A stretch of DNA of 64,000 nt, from positions 1 through 64,000 of the forward strand of contig CACBXB010000004.1 in assembly GCA_902543185.1 (NCBI GenBank). Reading direction: 5' to 3'. Source of the stretch: Paracoccaceae bacterium (GTDB lineage: Bacteria > Pseudomonadota > Alphaproteobacteria > Rhodobacterales > Rhodobacteraceae). The position numbers were made by a program, and so were the translations under genes. How positions within the stretch are numbered: the first letter of the stretch is position 1; every line of letters starts with the position of its first letter. The notes under the pieces are model-generated. The model had not been told where the DNA came from, ran no database searches, and saw only the letters and a program-made list of their open reading frames with translations. Shown piece by piece: positions 1-9,225 of the stretch.

Positions 1-113
1 TTTTCCCATCTTTCCAACCAACCAGGTTCCCGATTAGGTAAACCTGCTCTCATTGGAAAATCAGTTTTAGGTAAATTTAATGTATTTTTGTAGTCGATTG
101 GTTCAGCAGTCAT
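1..113 (-). CDS. ileS: Isoleucyl-tRNA synthetase, N-terminal fragment (runs off left edge)
   Basis: Only the first 37 codons are present, starting at an ATG at 113 on the reverse strand. The visible peptide contains [15 protein letters not shown] and ends in EPGWLERWE, the conserved N-terminal leader of bacterial IleRS that precedes the class I catalytic core. The full protein would charge tRNA-Ile with isoleucine. A GAGGAA ribosome site sits about 8 bases upstream of the ATG. The HIGH motif and everything later lie outside the window, so activity cannot be judged. The gene faces the same way as ptsP and lysC but is separated from ptsP by about 200 bases in which I see no gene. Confidence 0.9.
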   Translation of the reverse strand, partial: MTAEPIDYKNTLNLPKTDFPMRAGLPNREPGWLERWE

Positions 114-316
114 TGCCGCTATTCCTCAAATATTTTTGAATTTTAGAACTTAAGACGGTGCGCAATTTCGATCACCTTGACCCGGCTCCTCTTGTCAGAG
201 TACCGGGAAAATAATTCGTATCATGAAATCTATATCTAAATTCATGATGCCCTTATAGGGTAGTGGTATTCCATGGTCTAGTACTAGAATTGAATTTTAT
301 TTTTTTTTAATCTTAA

Positions 317-2563
317 TTAGCTTTTAGCTATGTATTCAGTAATTTTTTTTCGCAAAGTTGTTTCACCATCAACTTTTGATTTGTCTATTATTTTTCGAAC
401 TTCACCTAAATCACTTTTGAGTAAAATATTTTTCACTGGACCTATCGAGGCTGGTCTCATAGACAATGTTTTTATCCCGATCGCTGCGAGACAAAGCGCC
501 TCAACTGGTCTGCCCGCGTCCTCGCCGCAAAAAGATAACTTAGTGTTATTTTTTTTACATTTGTCTACAATCGTTTGTAAGAAATCGATAAAGGATAGAT
601 TGAGGGTGTCGTAGCGCTTCCGAACCAACTCATTTTCTCGATCAGCTGCGAAAAAAAATTGTTTTAAGTCATTTCCACCAATCGACAAGAAATCAACTTC
701 CTGGAAGAATTTATCGGACTCAAAAGCTAGTGAAGGGGTTTCTAGCATTGCACCAATGTTAATCTTTTTTGGCACTTTGTGACCTAACTTTAACTCCCTC
801 TCTTTTACTTTTGCCATCTCGAGCTTTGCGAAATCAAACTCACTAGTTTGAGCTATAAATGGAAACATAATAGATAACGCTCGACCCTCTGCGGCGCGTA
901 AAAGCGCCTGGAGTTGCATACGTAAGACACCGGGTTTATCAAAACCTACTCTGATTGCTCGCCAACCTAACGCAGGGTTTGGTTCTTCTACATTTGGCAT
1001 GTAGGATAAAACTTTGTCCGATCCAATATCCAAGGACCTGAAAACTACTGTTTTTCCTCCAGCCGCGTCCATGACCCTTTTATACATTGCGCTTAGTTCG
1101 GACCTTTTTGGCATTTGGTTTCGAATAAGAAATTGTAATTCTGTTCGAAAAAGCCCAACGCCCTCGGCCCCTGAACTGTCTAGGCTGGGCAAGTCTGCCA
1201 TTAAGCCCGCATTCATAAGTAGATTTACTTTAGTTCCATCTATGGTATTTGCTGGCAAGTGTCTTATGGCCGAGTATCTCTCTTGTGCCTTGGCTTCCAT
1301 GGCAATTTTGTCTTTGAAAGCTGAACTTACGCTTTCATCTGGTCGAAGATGCACAAGACCCTGTTCTCCATCAACTAGGATTTCATCTCCATTCAAAGCT
1401 TCAGCAGTGATATTTTGGGCATGGATAACAAGTGGAATTGCCAGTGCTCTTGCCACTATGGTTGCATGACTGCCCACTGAACCTTCTTCAAGAACGATAC
1501 CTTTTAAAGATCGTCCATAATCCAGTAGTTCTGCGGGTCCTATATTGCTTGCCACCAAAATGGGGTTTTGTGGCATTGATGCGCCAGTCTGCTTGCCTTG
1601 TCCTGTCAAGATACGAAGAAGACGATTAGATAAATCATCCAAGTCATGAAGCCTATCTCTCATATAGGGATCGGTAGCCTGTCCTAACCTTGCCCTGGCA
1701 GAAGACTGTTCTTTGTCAACTGCTGCTTCTGCACTCAAGCCAGAATTTATGTCAGTAACCATGCGTTTCATCCAGCCGCGAGAATTTGCAAACATTTTGT
1801 AAGCTTCAAGAATTTCTGCTTGCTCCTTATCCATCTGCCTATTCTGCTCAAGCATTCCATCGACATGGTTTCTAAGCTCTTGAACGGCTTCTTCAAGGCG
1901 ATCGATTTCTGTTTCTGGGTCATCTGATACAAGATTAGTAACAACAACCCGAGGTTCGTGGAGCCAAACATTGCCTCTTGTGGCTCCCTCCTGGGCGACT
2001 GATCCTCGAATAAGAATGGATTGTTGATGTAAAGCCTTTAATCCGCTTTCTTCACTAACAAATGCTCCTAGTTCTGCCATTTCTGCTAAAACCATTGCGA
2101 CGACTTCTAGGGCGTAAATTTCATCTGTATTATATTCTCGAGCTGTTTTTGATTGGACAACCAAAACGCCTAAAAGTTCGCCTAGTCTTTGGATTGGAAG
2201 ACCTAAAAAAGAGGAAAACCTTTCCTCGCCTGTTTCTGGCATATAGCGGAAGCCGGGATATGACGGAGCATCGGCAGTGTTTATTGCTTTATTTCTTTTT
2301 GCAACTTTTCCAACTAAACCTTCACCAATTCTCATTCTGGTTTGGTGGACCGCTTCAATTTCGAGACCTTCAGTTGCGCACAATTCTAAAGTTTCTGAAT
2401 CGCGCAGTAAGTAAATAGAACAAACTTCGGTTCCTGTGGTTGATGCAATAAGCTGAGTGATTTTGTCTAGGCGATCTTGTCCTTTTGCTTCTTCTGCCAT
2501 TGTGTCTCGCAGGCGTCCAAGAAGCTTTCGGCTATCACTTTCAATTTTATTTGGCATGGTCAT
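317..2563 (-). CDS. ptsP: Phosphoenolpyruvate-protein phosphotransferase PtsP (enzyme I-Ntr)
   Basis: 748 aa, the normal length for enzyme I-Ntr. A GAF sensor domain spans about residues 20-165, followed by a PEP-utiliser N-terminal domain (about 180-330), the swivelling phosphohistidine domain with GSVGSHAT (active His366) and the PEP-binding TIM barrel (about 440-710) with GLFRTE, RSLDIGSDK and FCGEDAGRP (proton-donor Cys679). It takes phosphate from PEP and passes it to NPr, the first step of the nitrogen PTS, a cytoplasmic regulatory relay that in the family senses nitrogen status through the GAF domain. It lies 42 bases downstream of lysC on the same strand, a pairing I recall from Rhodobacterales, so the two are probably co-transcribed. 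Two in-frame ATGs lie six bases apart at the 5' end; the outer one is used here. Confidence 0.95.
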   Translation of the reverse strand: MTMPNKIESDSRKLLGRLRDTMAEEAKGQDRLDKITQLIASTTGTEVCSIYLLRDSETLELCATEGLEIEAVHQTRMRIGEGLVGKVAKRNKAINTADAPSYPGFRYMPETGEERFSSFLGLPIQRLGELLGVLVVQSKTAREYNTDEIYALEVVAMVLAEMAELGAFVSEESGLKALHQQSILIRGSVAQEGATRGNVWLHEPRVVVTNLVSDDPETEIDRLEEAVQELRNHVDGMLEQNRQMDKEQAEILEAYKMFANSRGWMKRMVTDINSGLSAEAAVDKEQSSARARLGQATDPYMRDRLHDLDDLSNRLLRILTGQGKQTGASMPQNPILVASNIGPAELLDYGRSLKGIVLEEGSVGSHATIVARALAIPLVIHAQNITAEALNGDEILVDGEQGLVHLRPDESVSSAFKDKIAMEAKAQERYSAIRHLPANTIDGTKVNLLMNAGLMADLPSLDSSGAEGVGLFRTELQFLIRNQMPKRSELSAMYKRVMDAAGGKTVVFRSLDIGSDKVLSYMPNVEEPNPALGWRAIRVGFDKPGVLRMQLQALLRAAEGRALSIMFPFIAQTSEFDFAKLEMAKVKERELKLGHKVPKKINIGAMLETPSLAFESDKFFQEVDFLSIGGNDLKQFFFAADRENELVRKRYDTLNLSFIDFLQTIVDKCKKNNTKLSFCGEDAGRPVEALCLAAIGIKTLSMRPASIGPVKNILLKSDLGEVRKIIDKSKVDGETTLRKKITEYIAKS

Positions 2564-2605
2564 TAGGTCGTAGTATAGACTTCTTAACTGTTGTAGTGAA
2601 ACTAA

Positions 2606-3844
2606 TTAAGTAATTTTTTCCAAGCCAAATGCATCATGTAACGACTGAATAGCCAGTTCCATATACTTTCTATCGATCAAAACAGAAATTTTTATTTCAG
2701 ATGTTGCAATGACTTTTATATTAATTCCTTCATCAGACAACGTACGGAACATTTTTGCAGCCACACCCGATTGACTTCGCATACCAATGCCAACCGCAGA
2801 GATTTTAGCCACATTGGTGTCGGCAACGAGTTGCGAAAAATTAATATCACCTTCAATTTTTGCGGTATTGAGCGCTTTCTCTGCTCTCAATACTTGGTCG
2901 GTGGGACATGAAAATGTCATATCAGTCCTTCCTTCTTCGGCAATATTTTGAATAATCATGTCAACGTTAATGCCTGCTTCTGAGAGAGGGCCAAATATTG
3001 CGGCCGCAATTCCAGGCCGATCTGCCACTGAAATTAAAGTCATTTTTGCTTCATCTCTAGAATGTGCAATACCTGATACAATATTTGATTCCATAATTTC
3101 CTCCTCACTGCATACGAGTGTTCCTGCATTAGTTTCGGAATTGCCAAAACTCGAAAGGACCCTGAGTTTTACATTAAAACGCATTGCCAATTCAACTGAT
3201 CGTGTTTGTAAAACTTTTGCTCCCAGAGAAGCCAGTTCGAGCATCTCTTCAAATGAAATTTTATTTAATTTCTTAGCTTTTTCAGTTATGCGGGGGTCTG
3301 TTGTGTAAATTCCATCCACATCTGTGTAGATATCGCATCTAATGGCCTCAAAAGCAGCTGCAAAGGCAACAGCCGTCGTGTCAGATCCACCGCGTCCAAG
3401 AGTTGTGATCCTGTCGGTTTCACTTATGCCTTGAAACCCTGCTACTACTGCAACACGCATTCCCGCGTTGAATTTATTCATTATATTTTCAGTAGGTATT
3501 TCTTCAATCCTGGCTGAAGAGTGTGCTGAAGATGTTCTAACCGGCACTTGCCACGCTTGCCAACTACGGGCTGGAATATCCATCTCCTGCAAAGTAAGGG
3601 CCATAAGTCCAGCGGTTACATTTTCTCCAGAAGAAACAATCGCGTCATATTCGCGAGCATCATAAAGAGGAGATGTTTCATTAACCCAATCAACAAGTTC
3701 ATTTGTCTTTCCAGCCATAGCTGAAACAATTACAATAACCGAATGGCCTGCAGATACCTCTAAAGCAACACTTTTTGCAGCGCTCTTTATTTTTTCGAGA
3801 GACGCGACAGAGGTGCCTCCAAATTTCATTACCAACACGGGCAT
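2606..3844 (-). CDS. lysC: Aspartate kinase
   Basis: 412 aa monofunctional aspartokinase, first enzyme of the lysine, threonine, methionine and diaminopimelate branch: aspartate plus ATP gives aspartyl-phosphate. The amino-acid kinase domain has the KFGGTSV signature (residues 7-13), GRGGSDTTA (150-158) and YTDVDGIYTTDPR (173-185). Two ACT domains follow (about 265-335 and 345-405), which in this family bind lysine and/or threonine for feedback control. An AGGGA ribosome site lies upstream of the ATG. The residues do not tell which end product inhibits it. Upstream gene of a likely lysC-ptsP unit. Confidence 0.96.
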   Translation of the reverse strand: MPVLVMKFGGTSVASLEKIKSAAKSVALEVSAGHSVIVIVSAMAGKTNELVDWVNETSPLYDAREYDAIVSSGENVTAGLMALTLQEMDIPARSWQAWQVPVRTSSAHSSARIEEIPTENIMNKFNAGMRVAVVAGFQGISETDRITTLGRGGSDTTAVAFAAAFEAIRCDIYTDVDGIYTTDPRITEKAKKLNKISFEEMLELASLGAKVLQTRSVELAMRFNVKLRVLSSFGNSETNAGTLVCSEEEIMESNIVSGIAHSRDEAKMTLISVADRPGIAAAIFGPLSEAGINVDMIIQNIAEEGRTDMTFSCPTDQVLRAEKALNTAKIEGDINFSQLVADTNVAKISAVGIGMRSQSGVAAKMFRTLSDEGINIKVIATSEIKISVLIDRKYMELAIQSLHDAFGLEKIT

Positions 3845-3973
3845 AACAAGTCCCTAAAAGTGGAATACGCACATGGTGTATTTCACCAAGAAAGATAGCA
3901 CAAGTCTCAATGGCAAAGTGAAAAGAAAGGCTTTACCGATAAAAATACAAATTAAACAAAAATTCTAATTGAA

Positions 3974-4384
3974 CTAATTAGTTTTTCTATTTGGGGTGAA
4001 TGGTAACGGGGTTACGGGAATACCGTCATCGATGAGTGATTTAGCTTCTTCCGCCTTCGCTTCGCCGTATATGGGTCGTTCTGGCAAGTCTCCTAAATGC
4101 ATAGCTCTTGCTTCTTTTGCAAAGTCTTTACCAACGTAGTTCGAGTTTTCTTCAACATGTTTTTTAATTTCTGCAATTGCTTGTTCTGCAGGATGCTTCT
4201 TCTTGACAGTGATTTTCGCGTTTTTGTTTACGCGTGGCGCCATTATGGCTTTTTCGATCTTCGAACTTCCACAAATTGAACAAACGACCATTTTACTAGC
4301 TTTAAGTTTTTCAAAAGCAGAACTTGATTGAAACCAACTATCGAAGGTATGCTCGTTATCACATTTTAATGTGTATTGGATCAT
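3974..4384 (-). CDS. DUF1178 family zinc-ribbon-like protein
   Basis: 136 aa. The N-terminus shows MIQYTLKC, FDSWF and VVCSICGS, the DUF1178 pattern, with Cys8, Cys35 and Cys38 as a probable metal site, then a basic middle and a C-terminal HLGDLPERPIYGEA segment typical of the family. No biochemical function is established for DUF1178, so none is assigned. It is transcribed in the same direction as lysC but 129 bases upstream, and divergently from the TRAP operon, so it probably has its own promoter in the 277-base gap to that operon. Confidence 0.8.
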   Translation of the reverse strand: MIQYTLKCDNEHTFDSWFQSSSAFEKLKASKMVVCSICGSSKIEKAIMAPRVNKNAKITVKKKHPAEQAIAEIKKHVEENSNYVGKDFAKEARAMHLGDLPERPIYGEAKAEEAKSLIDDGIPVTPLPFTPNRKTN

Positions 4385-4615
4385 TTCTTTATAAATTTCC
4401 TGCGTTGTGTTGTAAGCTGCTTGTGACCATGCAGGATATATTACCTGTTCTTAACATTGTTTGTGACTAAATATCTTAACAAACTAAATAAGTAATTTAT
4501 TAAGAAATTCAATTAGTCCAAAAGACATAAAACTACTTTTTCATCAAAATAAACGAAGTTTTATTACTTTTTCGCTTGCCGCTGTCGTTTTTTAGTCTAA
4601 ATACAGCGCACCTGT

Positions 4616-4633
4616 ATTCGATAGGAATCGAAT
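4616..4633. promoter_or_regulatory. Inverted repeat upstream of the TRAP operon (candidate operator)
   Basis: A perfect inverted repeat ATTCGAT-AGGA-ATCGAAT lies 28 bases before the ATG of the TRAP binding-protein gene, close to where its promoter should be. The symmetry is seen directly; the idea that it is a repressor or activator site for substrate control of the operon is inference. No regulator gene is adjacent. Confidence 0.4.
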
Positions 4634-4661
4634 TTAAATTTCAACGACTGGGAGACATTTT

Positions 4662-5744
4662 ATGGAACGTCGTAATTTTCTAAGAGGTGCTGCGTTAGCG
4701 GGAACCGGCGCTGCCCTCGCAACACCCGCTGTGTCAGGTGGACACGGCACTGTACTAACAATGGTTCAATCATGGCCTCGAGGCTTTGCTGTTCTTGATG
4801 ATGCAGCACGTTACTTTGCTGACTTTGTTGCGCAAATGTCAGACGGGACTTTAACAATTGACCGAAAAGCTCCAGGCGAATTAGTTGGTGCGTTGGAAGT
4901 GTTTGATGCTGTGACTTCTGGTCAGGCGGATATGTATCACTCAGCGGACTACTATTTCATCGGTCAGCACCCTGCATTGGCATACTATACTGCTGTACCA
5001 TTCGGCGGCACAGCGCAGGAAGTTACAAACTGGTATTATCATGGCGGTGGAGAGCAGATCCATGATGAAATTGGTCAAATTTTCAATTTTAAAGGTTTAC
5101 TTGCTGGTAACTCCGGCGGTCAATCTGGTGGTTGGTTTCGCAAGGAAATGACCTCACCTGATGACTTCAATGGATTGAAGTATCGTATGCCTGGTCTTGG
5201 CGGTAAAGTTTTAGGTAAACTTGGTGCATCTGTTCAAAACATTCCAGGTGGTGAATTGTATCAAGCCCTTTCATCAGGTGCTCTCGATGGACTCGAGTGG
5301 GTTGGCCCGGCAGCTGACGAACGAGCTGGTTTTTGGGAAGTAGCAAAAGTTTATTACACTGCTGGTTTTCATGAACCAGGATCAGCGCTATCAGCCAATG
5401 TGAATTTAGATAAGTGGAATTCACTATCTGACCCTCATAAGGCCATACTGCGATATGCTGGAATGGCAACCACGCTTTACCAGCTGGCTGAAACATTTTC
5501 TGCAAACGGTGCTGCGCTTCAAAGGATGCAGTCTCAAGGTGTGAAGGCTTTACAGTTTTCTGATGAAATCTGGGATGCCTTTGGCGCTGCTTCTGCAGAA
5601 GTTATGGACGAGAATATGGATGATGAGTTGTTCAGAACAACGCGTGCGAGCTTCGAAGCTTCTTTGAAGGACTCTGCTGCGTGGATCAGCAAATCAGACG
5701 GGTACTATGTACAACAGCGTGTTCGCGTTCTAGCTGGATCATAA
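4662..5744 (+). CDS. TRAP transporter substrate-binding protein (DctP/TakP-like)
   Basis: 360 aa periplasmic solute receptor. The N-terminus has a twin-arginine signal (Arg3-Arg4, RRNFLRG, then an Ala-rich stretch to about residue 26), so it is exported folded by Tat. The mature part has the DctP fold, with GLKYRMPG carrying the conserved substrate Arg (Arg175), ALSSGALDGLEW near 202-213 and FHEPGS. These resemble TakP and the mannitol/chloroaromatic TRAP receptors, which bind 2-oxoacids and similar carboxylates; the exact ligand here is unknown. GGGAG lies before the ATG. First gene of a three-gene operon, followed by a stem-loop that may raise its message level over the membrane subunits. 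Confidence 0.9.
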   Translation: MERRNFLRGAALAGTGAALATPAVSGGHGTVLTMVQSWPRGFAVLDDAARYFADFVAQMSDGTLTIDRKAPGELVGALEVFDAVTSGQADMYHSADYYFIGQHPALAYYTAVPFGGTAQEVTNWYYHGGGEQIHDEIGQIFNFKGLLAGNSGGQSGGWFRKEMTSPDDFNGLKYRMPGLGGKVLGKLGASVQNIPGGELYQALSSGALDGLEWVGPAADERAGFWEVAKVYYTAGFHEPGSALSANVNLDKWNSLSDPHKAILRYAGMATTLYQLAETFSANGAALQRMQSQGVKALQFSDEIWDAFGAASAEVMDENMDDELFRTTRASFEASLKDSAAWISKSDGYYVQQRVRVLAGS

Positions 5745-5751
5745 GATAATA

Positions 5752-5782
5752 ATTCCCTGGGGTCATATAGACGCCAGGGAAT
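5752..5782 (+). terminator. Intercistronic stem-loop after the binding-protein gene
   Basis: ATTCCCTGG and CCAGGGAAT form a perfect 9-bp stem around a 13-base loop, seven bases after the binding-protein stop. No T-run follows, so it looks more like an mRNA-stabilising or partial-termination element than a true terminator. Such hairpins between a binding protein and its permease genes usually give excess binding protein. Confidence 0.65.
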
Positions 5783-5800
5783 ACAATTCAGAGTTTTTCT

Positions 5801-6736
5801 ATGGAAAATCAGCAAACAGTAAGTTTGGCTAGTACTGCTACTGCTTTATATGATGGTGCCGTTTGGTTTTTTCAAAACCTAATTTTTGCCGCTTATAATA
5901 TTGGTTATGCAGTTTTAAATCCTGGATTGTGGCTCGATTGGAGCGAAAAGAAGTCAATTATGAGATTTGTCTATTATGGCGGGTCTGTTGAGTTTTTTTT
6001 CGCAGTTCTTTTACTAATAATTGTTTTATTTTTTATTGGTGTTTTAAGACCTTCTTTCATGTGGGGACAAATTAGAGTTCTCGAGGGTTTTGCAAACACT
6101 GTTGGTCGGTTTTTTGCCTGGGCCGGTCTTTTAATGGTACTGCAGCAGGTATTGATAGTCATAATGCAGCGGATTTTCACCAGACCCGACATTGTGTTGA
6201 GTATTGGTGTCCCTTTGAATTATGATATCAGCTGGTATGCTGAAGAACTAAAGCTCTACAACGCGCTTGTTATTAGTCTCTGTGCCACATACACATTTGT
6301 TCAAGGTGGTCACGTTCGTGTCGATCTATTCTATGCAGGCGCTAAATTTCGAACAAAAAAAATCGTCGATATGTTCGGTTCGCTAGTGTTTATGGTTCCA
6401 ATGGCAGTTATTATTTGGATGTATGGTTGGTACTTTCTGTGGCGGCATCTCATTGTGCCAAAACCGTCTGCCTCAGATGCTTTAGATCGCCTGCTTGCTA
6501 AATCTAGAATATTGAAATGGAACGTTGAGACAATTGGGTTTTCGCCTAACGGTTTTACCGGATATTTTATATTCAAAATCTTATTGGTTGCTTTTGCTGG
6601 GATGGTATTTATTCACGCCGTGGCATTTTTCATGCGGTCATTTCAGGAACTTCGAGAAGGGCAGTCGAGTGAAAACAAATATAAAGATCTCGATCAGCTC
6701 CCAGATTTAAACGAAGTTGCAAAAACTGAGAATTAG
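5801..6736 (+). CDS. TRAP transporter small permease (DctQ-type)
   Basis: 311 aa, much longer than the roughly 170 aa of classical DctQ, as is usual in the TakP/mannitol-chloroaromatic branch. Hydrophobic segments lie at about 62-82, 103-125, 147-167, 185-208 and 250-275, with the family-like GGHVRVDLFY stretch after the third. It forms the membrane complex with the DctM protein and receives substrate from the binding protein. The tail (about 275-311) is hydrophilic. It starts 56 bases after the binding-protein gene and ends 11 bases before the large permease, in one operon. Confidence 0.87.
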   Translation: MENQQTVSLASTATALYDGAVWFFQNLIFAAYNIGYAVLNPGLWLDWSEKKSIMRFVYYGGSVEFFFAVLLLIIVLFFIGVLRPSFMWGQIRVLEGFANTVGRFFAWAGLLMVLQQVLIVIMQRIFTRPDIVLSIGVPLNYDISWYAEELKLYNALVISLCATYTFVQGGHVRVDLFYAGAKFRTKKIVDMFGSLVFMVPMAVIIWMYGWYFLWRHLIVPKPSASDALDRLLAKSRILKWNVETIGFSPNGFTGYFIFKILLVAFAGMVFIHAVAFFMRSFQELREGQSSENKYKDLDQLPDLNEVAKTEN

Positions 6737-6747
6737 GAACGATAATT

Positions 6748-9105
6748 ATGTTGTTTGGTCTTGATGGCGTTGAAATTGGTTTAATAATCGTATTTGTCTG
6801 CCTTTTTGGTGGCATTCTTTCAGGATTTCCGGTTGCGTTTGCCATTGGTGGCGCTGGCGTCGTATCTTTTGGAATAATCGCAATGTTAGATAGTGCTGGT
6901 ATACTCGTCCATCAAGCCATTGATACGACATCCCAGATGTACAGGGAATTATTGGCATCAGGGGTGAAAGCCGACCAAATTTCAACCTTTCGTTACCCTG
7001 ATTTGCCGAGAATTATAGAGCCACTTTTCAAGGGAGGTTGGGAAACTGCTCTCGAAAGAAATATTTCATTTATTGTTAATCGGATCAACGAACGTGTTTT
7101 GGCTGGCCAGTCTATTGAAGTTCTACTCGCCGTTTTGATGTTTGTTTTAATGGGCATAACGCTAGAACGATCGAAAATAGCGAATGATCTACTAACTACG
7201 ATGGCACGAGTTTTTGGACCTTTGCCTGGTGGCTTGGCTGTTTCGGTCGTTGTTGTTGGGGCATTCTTAGCGGCATCAACGGGTATTGTCGGAGCTACAG
7301 TGGTTACCATGGGGTTATTATCGTTGCCCACTATGCTTAGGAATGGATATTCGCCCGAGCTGTCAACTGGAGTAATTGCCGCCTCTGGTACTTTGGGGCA
7401 AATTATACCTCCATCTATTGTGATCGTTTTATTGGGGACTTTAACTGGCGATTTATATTCCGCTGCTCAGGAAGCGAGGGCGCAGAGCATGGGTTGCACT
7501 GATGCACTTACATATCTGGGTAAGCCGGCTGTTGTGTCTGTTGGTTCATTGTTCCAGGCCGCGCTCCTTCCAGGAATCATGCTTGCCCTTTTATACGCCA
7601 TATATGCTTTCGGTTATGCTTTACTGAACCCTTCAAAAGCTCCTGCCGTTGCTGGTGAGGCTATGGATACCAAAACGGGCACAGCTCAACAGTCATTGAC
7701 ATGGTTTGTGTATGTTCCCGTAGGGATTATTGGCGCAGCGATCTTATTTAATATGGGTGGTATGTCAGGGAGCCAATCGATTTATGTTGAGTCGTATTCA
7801 GATATTGGCCAGGAGGCAAGTTTAAGGACAAACGTTTCCGAGGAGTGCCAGCAATCTATGATAGAGCTTCATGGACAGGAGGCTTGGGATAAAGCGATTG
7901 CGCAGCAAGTGGCAATTGATGCATCGGGCGGCGTTGCAGAAAGTGAGAAACGTTCTGATGAGGAGATAGCGGCCTTAGTCGCGGAGAAAATTGCTTCTGC
8001 CCCCCCCATAGGAACTGGTATACTTGTGCTTTTCGTGCTGTCTGGAATTTTCTTTTCTTTTGCTAAAGGTGTGGCACCTAATTTGGACCAAAAACTTTTA
8101 CTTATTGGCGGTTTAGGAACAGCACTTTTATTAGTAGCCGACATTCTCCTCATTAAACCTGACGCCTCTGCATCGATGACTTGGGCACTTCTAGCTGTAC
8201 CGGTAATTTTAATCCTCTACGCCTCCAAAACTGCAGTCTCACGTCTAGCAGACAATGAGTTATTAAGAGTTGTTTTTCCTCCGCTTGTTCTGATTGTTGC
8301 TGTCTTAGGGTCCATACTTGGTGGTATTACCAATCCCACACCAGCAGCCGCTCTTGGTGCAGCTGGAGCAATCATGTTGGCAGCGTATCGTAAGCTTAAG
8401 GAAACCGATCGCTCTGGAAAATTTATAATTAATGCGACATTTGCTTTAATTATTATGCTTCTTATTGGTATTAACTTCGATTTGCGTATCAATACAGAAC
8501 AAGTTTCTGTTGAGAGCTGGGTTGCGTTTTTTGTGGCCTATGGCGCATATCTCACGGCAATAATCGGATTGCTTTACGCTTGTTGGGTTTTATATGCCGC
8601 TGGCGTAATGACGTCAGTCGTCCAAGAGACCAGTAAAGTTACGACAATGGTATTTGCAATCCTAATCGGATCGCAACTTTTGAATTTAGTTGTGATCTCA
8701 TTTGGTGGCGAGCATTATATTCAGCAATTTCTTCGGTCTTTTGATAGCGAAGTAACTGTGTTCTTAATCGTTATGCTTGTCCTATTTATTTTAGGATTTG
8801 TGCTTGATTTTCTTGAAATTATTTACATTGTGATCCCGATTGTTGGTCCAGTGATCTATGGAGGAACCTTTGACCCTCTTTGGGTAACAATTATGGTTGC
8901 GATTAATCTTCAAACGTCATTTCTTACTCCTCCCTTTGGCTTTGCTTTATTTTACTTGAGAGGCGTTTCTCCAAAATCGGTTACTACGGGCCACATATAC
9001 CGGGGCGTGGTTCCATTTGTATTAATACAAATCATTGGATTAACGATGCTCTATTTTGCACCATCCATTGTGACGATTGTTCCTCAACTTCTCGGCGGAA
9101 ATTAA
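6748..9105 (+). CDS. TRAP transporter large permease (DctM-type, extended)
   Basis: 785 aa integral membrane protein against about 430 aa for ordinary DctM. The core helices are recognisable: GGILSGFPVAFAIGG at the start, PLPGGLAVSVVVVGAFLAASTGIVGATVV, SGTLGQIIPPS, TNPTPAAALGAAGA and the C-terminal FLEIIYIVIPIVGP / QTSFLTPPFGFALF. The extra length comes from a hydrophilic insert at about 50-130 and a second at about 340-435. DctM forms the sodium-coupled substrate pathway. The extension is a feature of this TRAP subclass rather than a fusion. A probable ribosome site GGAACG precedes the ATG. Confidence 0.9.
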   Translation: MLFGLDGVEIGLIIVFVCLFGGILSGFPVAFAIGGAGVVSFGIIAMLDSAGILVHQAIDTTSQMYRELLASGVKADQISTFRYPDLPRIIEPLFKGGWETALERNISFIVNRINERVLAGQSIEVLLAVLMFVLMGITLERSKIANDLLTTMARVFGPLPGGLAVSVVVVGAFLAASTGIVGATVVTMGLLSLPTMLRNGYSPELSTGVIAASGTLGQIIPPSIVIVLLGTLTGDLYSAAQEARAQSMGCTDALTYLGKPAVVSVGSLFQAALLPGIMLALLYAIYAFGYALLNPSKAPAVAGEAMDTKTGTAQQSLTWFVYVPVGIIGAAILFNMGGMSGSQSIYVESYSDIGQEASLRTNVSEECQQSMIELHGQEAWDKAIAQQVAIDASGGVAESEKRSDEEIAALVAEKIASAPPIGTGILVLFVLSGIFFSFAKGVAPNLDQKLLLIGGLGTALLLVADILLIKPDASASMTWALLAVPVILILYASKTAVSRLADNELLRVVFPPLVLIVAVLGSILGGITNPTPAAALGAAGAIMLAAYRKLKETDRSGKFIINATFALIIMLLIGINFDLRINTEQVSVESWVAFFVAYGAYLTAIIGLLYACWVLYAAGVMTSVVQETSKVTTMVFAILIGSQLLNLVVISFGGEHYIQQFLRSFDSEVTVFLIVMLVLFILGFVLDFLEIIYIVIPIVGPVIYGGTFDPLWVTIMVAINLQTSFLTPPFGFALFYLRGVSPKSVTTGHIYRGVVPFVLIQIIGLTMLYFAPSIVTIVPQLLGGN

Positions 9106-9225
9106 ACTGTATTGTATACAGCGCTGGTTATTGGTTTAACTTGAATATAATCAAAACTTTGTGGATTTGAATCTAAAGCCATAATAGGACTTAGATAATC
9201 GAATTTGTAGAAAAGAAAGACTATA

